DNA of 53,019 nt from Nocardia sp. CNY236 (GCF_000482385.1 NZ_AXVD01000035.1:1-53019), one strand, 5' to 3'. Counted from the stretch's first letter, positions 32,666-42,251 are shown. Numbers and translations are program-made. The notes: generated from the letters alone by a model not told the origin.

Positions 32666-34042
32666 TCAGCGGTTGCTGACCGCCCCCTCAGCGGCCTCGG
32701 CCCACTCGCGCCATTGTTGGGCCTGCTCGAGTGCCTTCTCCGCACTGCGGACATTACCGGCGGCCTGCGCCTTGGCGGCTTGTTCCTCGAACTGGGCAAC
32801 TCGTTCCCGGAACTGCGCGGCACGCGCCACCGCTTCGGGGTCGGTGCGCCGCCATTGCGCGTCGACGGCGTCGCGGACCCGCTTTTCGATGGCGCGAAGT
32901 TTGCCTTCCAGTTCGTGCATGCGCTCTCGTGGCACTTTGCCGATGGTGTCCCACTTGTCTTGAAGTTCGCGCAGCGCGGCGCGCGCGGCTTCCAGGTCGG
33001 CTGCGGGATCGATATCGGCATACAGGCCCAGCAGCTCCTCCTTCGCGGCCGCGTTCTGCTCGAATTCGGCCTCACGCTCGGAGACCGCCGCGTTTCGCGC
33101 GGCGAAGAAGACGTCTTGGGCGCTCTTGAACCGACGCCACAGCGCTTCGTCGGCGTCGCGTGGTGCGCGCCCGGCGGCCTTCCACTCGGCGAGCAGTTCC
33201 CGGAAGATGCCCGCGGTGGCCACCCAGTCGGTGGAGCCGCTCAGATCCTCGGCGCGGCTACACAGGTCTTCCTTGCGTGCCTTGGCGGCGGCGCGCTCGC
33301 GGTCCAGCTCGGCGAAGTGGGCGCCACGACGACGATTGAACGCCTCTCGCGCCTTGGAATAGCGCCGCCACAGCGCGTCGTCGACCTTGCGGTCCACCCC
33401 CCGGATGGACTTCCATTCATCGAGGATTTCGCGCAGTCGGTCGCCGGCCGCCTTCCACTGGGTGGACTCGCTGGCGATCTTCTCCGCTTCGGCGGCCAAC
33501 GCTTCCTTGCGTTCGGTGTGTTCGTGGCGGGTGCGCTCCTTTTCCTCTCGGGCGTGCGCAGCCGCCTCTTCGGAGTGCTCGGCGATGGCGGCCAGACGTC
33601 GGGCGAGACCGTCGATATCGCCGATCACGGCCGCGGTCGACAACGATTCGGCCAGCGAAACAGCCGCAGCTTTGGTTTTGCGCGCGTCGGCGCCCGCGGC
33701 CAGCCGGGCTTCCAGGAGCGCGACCTCGGTGGCCAAGTCGTCGAACCGGCGACCGAAGTGCGCCAGGCCCTCGGCGGCATCACCGGCTTGCCAGGAGCCG
33801 ACCTGCCGTTCACCGTCGCCGGTTTTCACCCAGGCCGTGCCGTCCTCGTCGACCCGGCCCCACAGACTGGGGTCGGAGACCGTGGGCACGACGACTGGAT
33901 GTGGATGCTGATGGGCCGGGCCCGGGGCGGGCTTGATCGCGTGCGGCTTGGGCGGTTGGATCGAGCTGCCGGAATTCGGGGTACCGGACGTGCGCGGCAT
34001 ATTGCCGGGGCCGGCTTTCGCGGTTCCGTTGCTGTCGGTCAT
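32666..34042 (-). CDS. DUF349 coiled-coil protein
   Basis: 458 aa from ATG 34042. A Pro/Gly-rich N-terminus precedes several DUF349 repeats, each a three-helix unit with conserved W and R: STQWKAAGDRLREILDEWKS, ALWRRYSKAREAFNRRRGAH, ADEALWRRFKSAQDVFFAAR. Strongly charged and helical, with long Glu/Lys/Arg stretches. It corresponds to Rv2731 by position. Function is unknown; the family may bind nucleic acid or ribosomes. Confidence 0.92.
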   Translation of the reverse strand: MTDSNGTAKAGPGNMPRTSGTPNSGSSIQPPKPHAIKPAPGPAHQHPHPVVVPTVSDPSLWGRVDEDGTAWVKTGDGERQVGSWQAGDAAEGLAHFGRRFDDLATEVALLEARLAAGADARKTKAAAVSLAESLSTAAVIGDIDGLARRLAAIAEHSEEAAAHAREEKERTRHEHTERKEALAAEAEKIASESTQWKAAGDRLREILDEWKSIRGVDRKVDDALWRRYSKAREAFNRRRGAHFAELDRERAAAKARKEDLCSRAEDLSGSTDWVATAGIFRELLAEWKAAGRAPRDADEALWRRFKSAQDVFFAARNAAVSEREAEFEQNAAAKEELLGLYADIDPAADLEAARAALRELQDKWDTIGKVPRERMHELEGKLRAIEKRVRDAVDAQWRRTDPEAVARAAQFRERVAQFEEQAAKAQAAGNVRSAEKALEQAQQWREWAEAAEGAVSNR

Positions 34043-34290
34043 GTCTCCTCGTCCCTGCCGCGCGTCACGGCTGCCTGGTTACGCCCTAGCTCATTCCATC
34101 TCATTCCATTCAACCCGGTCCGAGCCGTTGTGACCATTGATCCATGCGCTGCCGTTGCGGAAGCCCGTGGATTCCAACCCGATGACCTGGGTCGTCGTCT
34201 ATCGAACACTATCAATCCCGGCTCTGATTGCCGCCGAGACACTCGCAGCCGGCGCAGACCGGTGGTCTCGGCGGCGACTACGGTGGCGAT

Positions 34291-35055
34291 GTGTTCACCA
34301 TCGCTGCCGTGGTTCCATCGCCGCCCATTCTGGTGCCGCAGTTGTGTGGCGGCGTATCGGACGGGGCCGAAACCAGCGATCGTGACCCGGTCGTTGCGCT
34401 ACGTGCCGCCGTGTTCGACGCCATGCGGACCTTCGCTGCCCTCACCAGTGAGTGGATGGTGATCGGCACCGACGCCATCGAACGTACTCTGGGGCCACAG
34501 ACCGTCGGGACTTTCCGTGGATTCGGCGTCGACGTCCGAGTCGGCTTTTCCGCCGCGGCGCTCGCAGGCGCAGATCGAGCCGATCCGCAACTACCGTTGG
34601 GCGCGTTGATCGCCGGGTGGTTGCGAGGGCGGGTAGCGCCGAGCGCGACCGTCGAGGCGCGCATCGTGTCCGCCGACGCCGCGCCGCAGTACTGCCACGA
34701 ATACGGCGCGAAGCTGCGCGTCGATCTGGACCGAACCGAGACACCGCGTGGCGTTCTCGTCGTGGTGGACGGCGCAGCGACGCTGTCCACCACGGCGCCC
34801 GGCTACCTCGACGACCGCGCCCAGGGCGTGCAGGACCGACTCGATCTGTTCCTCTCCAGGGGCAATCGGGCTGGGCTCGGGGAGCTCGATCCGCGGTTGT
34901 GTACGGAGTTGGTCCTCACCGGTCGAGCCGCCTACCAGGTGCTGGCCGGGCTCTTTCGGGGCGATCCGGTCGTCGACACGCGTTATCGCGGCGCGCCCTT
35001 CGGAGTCGGCTACCACGTAGCCCTCTGGCGGCCCGCGGGAGACGATGCCCGGTGA
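34291..35055 (+). CDS. LigB-like (class III extradiol dioxygenase fold) protein
   Basis: 254 aa from GTG 34291. The N-terminus MFTIAAVVPSPPILVPQLCG and the inner VLVVVDGAATLSTTAPGY and LVLTGRAAYQVLAGLF segments resemble LigB/MEMO-like proteins, though the metal-binding histidines of true dioxygenases are not obvious (few His residues). It corresponds to Rv2728c and is coupled to miaA by a GTGA overlap, a stable association in mycobacteria and Nocardia that suggests a link to tRNA processing. Catalytic activity is doubtful. Confidence 0.8.
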   Translation: MFTIAAVVPSPPILVPQLCGGVSDGAETSDRDPVVALRAAVFDAMRTFAALTSEWMVIGTDAIERTLGPQTVGTFRGFGVDVRVGFSAAALAGADRADPQLPLGALIAGWLRGRVAPSATVEARIVSADAAPQYCHEYGAKLRVDLDRTETPRGVLVVVDGAATLSTTAPGYLDDRAQGVQDRLDLFLSRGNRAGLGELDPRLCTELVLTGRAAYQVLAGLFRGDPVVDTRYRGAPFGVGYHVALWRPAGDDAR

Positions 35056-35996
35056 CGGATTTCGCAATCGCCCCGATCGCGATCGTCGGCCCGACCGCGA
35101 CCGGAAAATCCGACCTGGCTCTCGATCTCGCCGAGCGCCTCGGTGGTGAGATCGTGAACATCGACGCGATGCAGCTCTACCGCGGCATGGACATCGGCAC
35201 CGCCAAGTTGCCGGTCGCGCAACGTCGCGGGATCGCGCACCACCAGCTCGACGTGCTCGACGTGACCGACACCGCATCCGTGGCGGCGTATCAGGTCGCG
35301 GCGAGCGCCGACGTGGCCGCGATCGTCGACCGCGGACATGTGCCGATCATCGTGGGTGGTTCGATGATGTACATCCAAGCGCTACTGGACCGATGGGAGT
35401 TTCCCGCCACCGATCCGGCCGTGCGAGCCCGCTGGGAAGCGGTGCTGCTCGAAGGCGGCGCTGCGGCTGTGCACGCCGCGCTGCGCAAGGCCGACCCCGT
35501 CGCTGCGGGCGCCATTCTGCCCACGGACGGGCGCCGCATGGTGCGGGCGCTCGAGGTCGTGGAATTGACCGGCCGGCCTTTCGCCGCATCGGCGCCGACG
35601 ATCGGGCGACCCCGCTGGGGGACGGTGATCATCGGGATCGACCGGGATACCGCGGCGTTGGACAGCCGTATCGAGCGGCGCACGGCGGCGATGTTCGCCG
35701 GCGGGCTGGTCGATGAGGTGCGCGCCCTGACCGAGCACGGTCTGCGCGACGGTGTCACCGCGCGGCGCGCGATCGGGTACGCGCAGGTCTTGTCGTACCT
35801 GGACGAGGAATGCGACTTGAGCCACGCGCAGGAGCGCACGCTGATCGGCACGCGCCGCTACGTGCGCCGGCAACGCTCCTGGTTTCGCCGTGACCCGCGG
35901 GTGCGGTGGGTGGACGCCGCCGCACCCGATCTGGTAGCGACGGTATTGCCGATGCTCGATGAGCGGCGACGATTCGACGCTCGAGACCACACGTAG
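35052..35996 (+). CDS. miaA: tRNA dimethylallyltransferase MiaA
   Basis: 314 aa from GTG 35052. P-loop GPTATGKSD at residues 13-21, GGEIVNIDAMQLYRGMDIGT, IVGGSMMYIQALLDRWEFP, and the tRNA-binding FAGGLVDEVRALTEHG with AIGYAQVLSYL near the C-terminus. It transfers the dimethylallyl group to A37 of tRNAs reading UNN codons; MiaB then methylthiolates it. Coupled to the upstream LigB-like gene, 120 nt before dapF. Confidence 0.97.
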   Translation: MTDFAIAPIAIVGPTATGKSDLALDLAERLGGEIVNIDAMQLYRGMDIGTAKLPVAQRRGIAHHQLDVLDVTDTASVAAYQVAASADVAAIVDRGHVPIIVGGSMMYIQALLDRWEFPATDPAVRARWEAVLLEGGAAAVHAALRKADPVAAGAILPTDGRRMVRALEVVELTGRPFAASAPTIGRPRWGTVIIGIDRDTAALDSRIERRTAAMFAGGLVDEVRALTEHGLRDGVTARRAIGYAQVLSYLDEECDLSHAQERTLIGTRRYVRRQRSWFRRDPRVRWVDAAAPDLVATVLPMLDERRRFDARDHT

Positions 35997-36116
35997 TGAC
36001 TCGACGAGCGTGCGAGCCCCGAAGGCCGGACATGCCTTACCCGGCCGTGGCCGCGCGAAATTTCCCGGCCGCGCCCGGCGTTGGCCAGATGACGACGAAC
36101 AAGGGAGACAGGGCCG

Positions 36117-37007
36117 GTGCCGGATATCGAGTTCACCAAGGGGCATGGCACGCAGAACGACTTCGTGGTGCTGCCCGACCCGCAGGCCGAGCTGACATTG
36201 TCCGCCACGCGGGTCGGCGCCTTGTGTGATCGGCAGCGTGGCCTCGGCGCCGACGGCGTGCTGCGGGTCGCGCGCGCCGGCGCTCTCCACGCCGCAGGGG
36301 TGCTCACCGAGATCCCGGAGGGAGTCGGCGAGCAGGACTGGTTCATGGACTACCGCAACGCCGATGGTTCGATCGCCGAGATGTGCGGCAACGGAATGCG
36401 TGTCTTCGCGCACTACCTGGCAGTGTCCGGGTTGGAGGACCGCCGCGACCACATCGTCGGCAGTCGCGCCGGCGCGCGCTCGGTCACGGTACATACAGCG
36501 ACCGCGGTCGACGCCGATGTCACTGTCGGTATGGGTCCGGTGCGCGAACTCGGGCAGTCCACGGCGACGGTCGCGGGGTGGGCCCTGTCCGGGATCGGTA
36601 TCGACGTCGGCAACCCGCATCTCGCCTGCGTCGATCCGGGGATGTCGGCAGACGAGCTCGGCAAGCTCGATCTGACCGTTGCCCCTGGCTTCGATCCGGA
36701 CCTGTTCCCGTATGGAGCGAACGTCGAGATCGCCACCGGGTTGGATGCCGAGCGCGCGATCGATATGCGGGTCTACGAGCGTGGCGTCGGCGAAACCCGT
36801 TCGTGCGGAACGGGCACCGTCGCAGCGGCAGCCGCAGCGCTGACCGCCGAGGGCTTTCGGCTCGCCGAGGACTCCGGCGACGTGCGTGTTCGCATACCCG
36901 GCGGAGAAGTCGTCGTCGGCCTGACCCGCGGCTCGGCCTGGCTGCGTGGGCCATCGGTGCTGGTGGCCACCGGCCGGTTCAACCGGTCGTGGTGGGACCA
37001 CCTGTGA
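36117..37007 (+). CDS. dapF: Diaminopimelate epimerase
   Basis: 296 aa from GTG 36117 with GGGAGA upstream. Both catalytic cysteines are in their motifs (AEMCGNGMRVFAHYL and ETRSCGTGTVAAAAAAL), and the N-terminal FTKGHGTQNDFVVLPD strand is typical. It converts LL- to meso-diaminopimelate for peptidoglycan and lysine. Internal segment VGIDVGNPHLACVD-like (SGIGIDVGNPHLACVDPG) is conserved. Follows miaA as in mycobacteria. Confidence 0.97.
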   Translation: MPDIEFTKGHGTQNDFVVLPDPQAELTLSATRVGALCDRQRGLGADGVLRVARAGALHAAGVLTEIPEGVGEQDWFMDYRNADGSIAEMCGNGMRVFAHYLAVSGLEDRRDHIVGSRAGARSVTVHTATAVDADVTVGMGPVRELGQSTATVAGWALSGIGIDVGNPHLACVDPGMSADELGKLDLTVAPGFDPDLFPYGANVEIATGLDAERAIDMRVYERGVGETRSCGTGTVAAAAAALTAEGFRLAEDSGDVRVRIPGGEVVVGLTRGSAWLRGPSVLVATGRFNRSWWDHL

Positions 37008-37070
37008 GCGGTGTGGGGTGCAAATAATCAGATGCCCCCGCCGGGGATGTCGTGGCAGCATGGACGGTGT

Positions 37071-38648
37071 ATGAGAAAGTCGGATACGTACGAATTCACC
37101 CCAGCGGTCGCCCGTGACCGCTCTGCCGAGCCCGCCGAGGACTCGAGCGTGCCCCCGGACGCGCCGACGGGCGATGTCGTGGCCGAGCATGCCGCGCGGA
37201 TGAGTCGGTCCGGCTGGTCGGCAGACCCGACCACGGGCGAACTCCAACTGGAAGACCGCACGTCACTGCGGCGCGTGGCGGGCCTGTCGACCGAGCTGAC
37301 CGACATCACCGAGGTCGAGTACCGGCAGCTGCGCTTGGAGCGTGTCGTGCTGGTCGGTGTCTGGACCACAGGGACCGCGACCCAAGCGGAGGCGAGTATG
37401 GCCGAACTGGCGGCGCTGGCCGAGACCGCCGGTTCGGAGGTGATGGAGGCGCTGATCCAACGCCGTGATCGGCCCGACCCGGCGACCTATATCGGCGCCG
37501 GCAAGGCCGACGAACTGCGCTCGGTCGTGCTGGAGACCGAGGCCGACACGGTGATCTGTGACGGTGAGCTGGCGCCCGCGCAGCTGACCGCGCTGGAGAA
37601 GGTGGTCAAGGTCAAGGTGGTGGACCGGACGGCGTTGATCCTCGATATCTTCGCCCAGCACGCCACTTCACGCGAAGGCAAAGCACAGGTCTCCCTGGCC
37701 CAGATGGAATACATGTTGCCGCGACTGCGTGGTTGGGGTGAGTCCATGTCCCGGCAGGCCGGTGGTCGTGCGGGCAGCAACGGTGGCGTGGGTCTGCGTG
37801 GCCCAGGCGAAACCAAGATCGAAACCGATCGCCGCCGGATTCGTGAGCGCATGTCGAAGCTGCGTCGTGAGATCCGTGCCATGAAGATTGCACGCGACAC
37901 CAAGCGGGCGCGTCGTACCTCCAGCGGCATCCCGTCCGTGGCGATCATCGGCTATACCAACGCCGGCAAATCGAGCCTGATGAACAGACTCACCGGAGCC
38001 GGAGTACTCGTCCAAGACGCGCTGTTCGCGACACTCGACCCGACCACCCGGCGGGCCGAGTTGCGCGATGGGCGCGAGGTCGTCTTCACCGACACCGTAG
38101 GCTTCGTTCGTCACCTGCCGACACAGCTCGTCGAGGCTTTTCGGTCGACCCTGGAGGAGGTCTCCGGCGCCGACCTGTTGTTACACGTGGTGGACGGTTC
38201 GGACATGCTGCCGGCCGAGCAGATCGCCTCGGTGCGCGAGGTGGTCACGGACGTGATCAAGGATTCCGGCCTGCCCACCCCGCCGGAACTGCTGGTGGTC
38301 AACAAGATCGACGCGGTTGGTCCGACAGACCTCACTCATCTGCGTGCACTGTTGCCGGAAGCATCGTTCGTTTCCGCGCACGGCGGTACCGGTATCGACG
38401 CGCTCCGCGAGCGGCTCGCCGAAGCACTCGGGGGGCTGGATGTGGAGATCAGCGTCTTGCTGCCGTATACCCGGGGTGATTTGTTGTCACGCATACATGC
38501 CGACGGACGCATCGTGAGTTCCCACCACGAGGAGAGCGGAACCCGGGTGCACGCGCGCGTCCCACATGCCCTGGCCGCGGCCTTGGCGGACTATGCGCAC
38601 GCCGGAACGTCCTCTGTGCCACACGTCGCCGACCACGTCTCGGTGTGA
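37071..38648 (+). CDS. hflX: GTPase HflX
   Basis: 525 aa from ATG 37071 (ATG 37011 possible). The N-terminal HflX domain shows ASMAELAALAETAGSEVMEA and PDPATYIGAGKADELRSVVL, followed by the helical RGPGETKIETDRRRIRERMS arm. The G domain has G1 GYTNAGKSS, G3 DTVGF and G4 NKID. HflX binds the 50S ribosome and splits stalled or heat-damaged 70S particles. The last gene of the dapF-hflX unit; a strong hairpin follows. Confidence 0.97.
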   Translation: MRKSDTYEFTPAVARDRSAEPAEDSSVPPDAPTGDVVAEHAARMSRSGWSADPTTGELQLEDRTSLRRVAGLSTELTDITEVEYRQLRLERVVLVGVWTTGTATQAEASMAELAALAETAGSEVMEALIQRRDRPDPATYIGAGKADELRSVVLETEADTVICDGELAPAQLTALEKVVKVKVVDRTALILDIFAQHATSREGKAQVSLAQMEYMLPRLRGWGESMSRQAGGRAGSNGGVGLRGPGETKIETDRRRIRERMSKLRREIRAMKIARDTKRARRTSSGIPSVAIIGYTNAGKSSLMNRLTGAGVLVQDALFATLDPTTRRAELRDGREVVFTDTVGFVRHLPTQLVEAFRSTLEEVSGADLLLHVVDGSDMLPAEQIASVREVVTDVIKDSGLPTPPELLVVNKIDAVGPTDLTHLRALLPEASFVSAHGGTGIDALRERLAEALGGLDVEISVLLPYTRGDLLSRIHADGRIVSSHHEESGTRVHARVPHALAAALADYAHAGTSSVPHVADHVSV

Positions 38649-38706
38649 CATAGGTTCTCGCCGGCCGGTGGCGGGAGATCCGGGGCACTGCCCGTGCACG
38701 AGTGCC

Positions 38707-38736
38707 GCTGCGATGTGGGTACTTTCACATCGCAGC
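38707..38736 (+). terminator. Terminator after hflX
   Basis: GCTGCGATGTG pairs perfectly with CACATCGCAGC (11 bp) over an 8-nt loop, about 60 nt after the hflX stop. No U-tract. Confidence 0.7.
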
Positions 38737-38916
38737 TGCGCACGCCAGCGTGCTTCCCAGCAAATGCGCCCATGACATGCACGTTCCGTGCGACGTTGCG
38801 GCCTGACGGGCACAGGGATCGCTGATCGGAGAAGAACTTTCGCGAATTCGCGAGCACAACCGATGCGACGCAGTCGATTTCGCTACGCTATCGTCGAGTC
38901 GACATCAGGAGGGTTC

Positions 38917-39807
38917 ATGTCGCACGGCCGCTTCGATTCCACTACTACTCCTCACCCCGGCAGCGCGGATCCGACGCTCAGCGACGGTGCTCCGCTCTCG
39001 GTGTCGTTGACCGATACCGACCTATGGCTGATCGATACCCTGCTCGGACCGATACGGGCGTGGACCAGTCCGCGCTGCTACGGCTTCGAGAACATTCCCG
39101 CCGACGGTTCGGTGCTACTCGTCGGCAACCACAATCTGCTGGGTGTCGTCGACGCTCCGCTGTTGATGGGCGAAATACTTCGCCGCCGCGGTCGCCTCAT
39201 CCGGGGTCTCGCCGAGAACGTCCTGATCGACGTCCCTGGAGTACGCCATATACTGCACCACTTCGGTGCGGTGCGTGGGACGAGGCCCAACTGCTCGACT
39301 CTGCTGCAGCGTGGCGAGGCGGCCATCGTGTTTCCCGGAGGTGGACGTGAGGCCGTGCGTCGCAAGAACGAGAAGTACGTTCTGAAATGGGAGGGTCGCA
39401 CGGGCTTCGCGCGCATGGCGATCGCCGCTGGCGCTCCGATCGTTCCGGTCGCGTCGATCGGCGTCGATGACGCCTTCGACATCGTGGTCGACGGTGACCA
39501 TCCGGTCTTGCGTCCTCTGCGTTGGACCGTCGAGGCGCTCGGTCTCAGTCGTGAGCTGACGCCACCACTGGTTCGGGGAGTCGGCCCTACTGTGATCCCA
39601 CGCCCCGAGCGGTTCTACTTCTCTGCGGGCGCACCGATCGATCCGGCGCCGTGGCTCGATGCTGACGACATGGATACTGCGGCGGTGGAATTGCGCGACG
39701 TGGTGCGCAAAGCGCTGGAAGAGGAGATGAACTTCTTGTTCGCCGAACGGGAGCGCGACGCGGGCCGTACTCTGACCGGACGTGCCCGCAGGTGGCTGAC
39801 CCGCTGA
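38917..39807 (+). CDS. Lysophospholipid acyltransferase family protein
   Basis: 296 aa from ATG 38917 with AGGAGGG 6 nt upstream. Catalytic histidine in VLLVGNHNLLGVVDAPLLMG; the acid lies six residues after the His (H-X6-D), as in the DGAT2/MGAT-like branch, not H-X4-D. IVFPGGGREAVRRKNEKY is the glycerol-phosphate/lipid-binding motif. Activity on triacylglycerol, wax ester or phospholipid acylation is plausible for a lipid-storing actinobacterium. It stands between hflX and the acyl-CoA dehydrogenase; in M. tuberculosis hflX and fadE20 are adjacent, so this gene is an insertion relative to that order. Confidence 0.9.
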   Translation: MSHGRFDSTTTPHPGSADPTLSDGAPLSVSLTDTDLWLIDTLLGPIRAWTSPRCYGFENIPADGSVLLVGNHNLLGVVDAPLLMGEILRRRGRLIRGLAENVLIDVPGVRHILHHFGAVRGTRPNCSTLLQRGEAAIVFPGGGREAVRRKNEKYVLKWEGRTGFARMAIAAGAPIVPVASIGVDDAFDIVVDGDHPVLRPLRWTVEALGLSRELTPPLVRGVGPTVIPRPERFYFSAGAPIDPAPWLDADDMDTAAVELRDVVRKALEEEMNFLFAERERDAGRTLTGRARRWLTR

Positions 39808-40085
39808 ACTCTGCGCTTCGCGAGCCATTCGGCCGATCCTCGGGGTGTGGCGTGCACACTCAGCAGACCGATCGGTCGCATTAATCAGGATTCATGTGGT
39901 GTCAACGTCCCGGCGTAGCGCCTTGGTGGTGCAATAGTCGAGATGGGGCCGCTAATTCCCTGTCGACGCTTCGGGAGGTGCCCGTCATCGACGCCCAGAA
40001 GTGAATCCCGATTCTCCTAGCAGGTACGGTATGAGGCAACGACTGGTCAGTGTGGATCGACCAGCGTGGTCACTAGGAGGTTGGC

Positions 40086-41231
40086 GTGGAGCGCACACTG
40101 TTCGAACCTGAGCACGAACTGTTCCGCGAGTCGTACCGCAAATTTCTCGCGTCGCACGTGGCCCCGCACCACGATGCATGGGAAGAGCAGGGATTCGCCG
40201 ACCGATCGGTCTGGCTCGAGGCGGGTAAACAGGGCTTTCTCGGCATGGCGGTCCCGGAGGAATACGGTGGTGGCGGGGTGGTGGATTTTCGCTACAACGC
40301 CATCGTTTCCGAGGAGACCGTACACGGCCAGTATTCCGGTCTCGGCTTCGCATTGCACAACGATGTGGTAGCCCCGTATCTACTGAGCTTGGCCAACGAT
40401 GAACAGAAGCAGCGGTGGTTGCCGGGCTTCTGCTCCGGAGAGATCATTACCGCGATCGCGATGACCGAGCCCGGTGCGGGCTCGGACCTGCAAGGCATCA
40501 AGACTCGCGCGGTGCGTGACGGGGACGATTGGATTCTCAACGGTTCCAAGACCTTCATCACCAACGGCATCAACGCCGATCTGGTGATCGTCGTCGCGCA
40601 GACCGATCCCGACAAAGGGGCGATGGGATTCAGTCTGTTCGTGGTCGAACGTGGGATGCCCGGCTTCGAGCGGGGTCGCAACTTGGACAAAATCGGGCTC
40701 AAAGCGCAGGACACCGCAGAATTGAGTTTCAGCGATGTGCGCGTCCCCGGCCGGAACCTGCTCGGTACCGAGGGTATGGGGTTCATCCATCTCATGCACA
40801 ATCTGCCCCAAGAGCGGCTGTCGATCGCCGTCATGGCGGCGGCAGCGATGGAATTCTGCCTGAATACCACGATCGAGTACGTGCGTGACCGCAAGGCGTT
40901 CGGCAGGCCCATCGGTAGCTTGCAGAACACCCGCTTCGTGCTCGCCGAACTCGCCACCAAGACCACAGCCGTGCGCCTGATGGTCGACAAGTTCGTCGAG
41001 TTGCTCAACGAGGACAAGCTCACCGCGGAGGAAGCCGCCATGGCCAAATGGTGGAGCACCGAGGAGCAGGTCGATCTGATCAACCGTTGTTTGCAACTGC
41101 ACGGCGGCTATGGCTACATGAACGAATACCCCATCGCGAAGGCGTATGTGGATGCTCGCATCCAAACCATCTACGGCGGTACGACCGAGATCATGAAGGA
41201 GATCATCGGACGCAGCATGAAGTTGTCCTGA
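40086..41231 (+). CDS. Acyl-CoA dehydrogenase (FadE20-like)
   Basis: 381 aa from GTG 40086 with AGGAGGTT 5 nt upstream. ACAD signature 1 ITAIAMTEPGAGSDLQGIKT binds FAD, and signature 2 GGYGYMNEYPIAKAYVDARI precedes TIYGGTTEIMKEIIGRSM, which closes the FAD site. The glutamate expected as catalytic base is placed near the loop MTEP...; its exact residue cannot be fixed by eye. First oxidation step of beta-oxidation. Matches fadE20 by position after hflX. Confidence 0.95.
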   Translation: MERTLFEPEHELFRESYRKFLASHVAPHHDAWEEQGFADRSVWLEAGKQGFLGMAVPEEYGGGGVVDFRYNAIVSEETVHGQYSGLGFALHNDVVAPYLLSLANDEQKQRWLPGFCSGEIITAIAMTEPGAGSDLQGIKTRAVRDGDDWILNGSKTFITNGINADLVIVVAQTDPDKGAMGFSLFVVERGMPGFERGRNLDKIGLKAQDTAELSFSDVRVPGRNLLGTEGMGFIHLMHNLPQERLSIAVMAAAAMEFCLNTTIEYVRDRKAFGRPIGSLQNTRFVLAELATKTTAVRLMVDKFVELLNEDKLTAEEAAMAKWWSTEEQVDLINRCLQLHGGYGYMNEYPIAKAYVDARIQTIYGGTTEIMKEIIGRSMKLS

Positions 41232-41259
41232 GCCCGACCTCCGGCGTCGGCTGCGCATT

Positions 41260-41301
41260 GCTCGAGTCGGCCTGCTCGGATCCGAGCAGGCCGACTCGAG
41301 C
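41260..41301. terminator. 42-bp perfect palindrome between fadE and lexA
   Basis: A 21-bp arm starting GCTCGAGTCGGCCTGCTCGG is followed at once by its exact complement, with no loop. It begins 28 nt after the dehydrogenase stop and ends 2 nt before the lexA stop codon, the classical place for a shared terminator of convergent genes. Confidence 0.75.
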
Positions 41302-41302
41302 G

Positions 41303-42055
41303 TCAGATTTTACGGATGACCGTGACGACCTTGCCCAAGATCTGAGCATCGTTGCCCGAGATCGGGTCGAACACCGGGTTGTGCGGCATCAACCAGACGT
41401 CCTTGCCGATGCGCTTGAAGGTTTTCACGGTGGCCTCTCCATCGATCATCGCCGCCACGATGTCGCCGCTGTCGGCGACGTTCTGCTGTCGCACGACCAC
41501 CCAGTCGCCATCGCAGATCGCCGCGTCGATCATGGATTGGCCAACGACTTTCAGTAGAAACAGCGAACCGTCGCCGACCAGCTCGCGCGGCAAGGGAAAG
41601 ACGTCTTCGACGGCCTGTTCGGCCAGAATCGGTCCGCCGGCGGCAATGCGTCCGAGTACCGGGACGAAGGTGGGCGCCGGCCGATCGGCGTCGGCCGCCA
41701 CGGGCTCCACGACCTGCTCGCTCGCAGTGACTCGATCGACCGCGGTGACCGGCAGCTTGGTCACCGACCGCACTGCCTCGTCCAAACCCCGGACATCCAC
41801 TGCGCGCGGCCGATTCGGGTCGCGCCGCAGGAAGCCCTTGCGCTCCAAGGCGCGGAGTTGATGCGCGACCGAGGAGGTGGAGGTGAGTCCCACGGCGTCG
41901 CCGATCTCTCGAATACTCGGCGGGTAGCCACGCTCGTTGACCGAGGTCCGGATCACCTCGAGTACCTTGCGCTGACGCACGGTGAGATCCGCAGCGGTAC
42001 CCGACGCGTCGCCGCCGCCCCCGGTCTCGCTACCCGTGTCGCCCGTGTGCCTCAC
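41303..42055 (-). CDS. lexA: SOS repressor LexA
   Basis: 250 aa from GTG 42055. The N-terminal winged HTH (GYPPSIREIGDAVGLTSTSS, VAHQLRALERKG) spans residues 24-90. The autoproteolysis site is A139-G140 in GRIAAGGPILAEQ, with Ser174 in VGQSMIDAAI and Lys211 in ATVKTFKR as the catalytic dyad. The GTG start gives an acidic, Gly-rich 22-residue N-terminal extension. It represses SOS genes, including recA here and itself through the box at 42157. Confidence 0.98.
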   Translation of the reverse strand: MRHTGDTGSETGGGGDASGTAADLTVRQRKVLEVIRTSVNERGYPPSIREIGDAVGLTSTSSVAHQLRALERKGFLRRDPNRPRAVDVRGLDEAVRSVTKLPVTAVDRVTASEQVVEPVAADADRPAPTFVPVLGRIAAGGPILAEQAVEDVFPLPRELVGDGSLFLLKVVGQSMIDAAICDGDWVVVRQQNVADSGDIVAAMIDGEATVKTFKRIGKDVWLMPHNPVFDPISGNDAQILGKVVTVIRKI

Positions 42056-42156
42056 CGCAACCGCCTCTCCTGTGCGCCAGATTCGTTCGCGCCCGGCGCG
42101 TGTGTTCGTCGTTGTGTCTTCGGTTCTTCAGAATCTAGTCCGGTCGCGCGGATGTA

Positions 42157-42172
42157 TCAAACATCTGTTCGA
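42157..42172. promoter_or_regulatory. SOS (LexA) box between lexA and the small membrane gene
   Basis: TCAAAC-ATCT-GTTCGA; read on the other strand it is TCGAAC-AGAT-GTTTGA, close to the known mycobacterial lexA box. It lies 102 bp upstream of lexA and 157 bp before the divergent small gene, so it can control both. Confidence 0.85.
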
Positions 42173-42235
42173 CATGTGTCGGCCGTTTGCCGCGATCGTG
42201 TCGGGCGCGCGTGGTAGAACTCGGATATCACGTAT

Positions 42236-42251
42236 TCGAACGTTTGATCGA
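42236..42251. promoter_or_regulatory. Second SOS-like box
   Basis: TCGAAC-GTTT-GATCGA, one mismatch from the SOS palindrome, 78 bp before the small membrane gene and thus nearer to it than to lexA. Additional TCGAAC half-sites occur at about 42271 and 42290. Confidence 0.55.

Noticed and set aside
34043..34290. Additional gene between the DUF349 and LigB-like genes
   Set aside because: Short frames only, no ribosome site or family; treated as the divergent promoter region.
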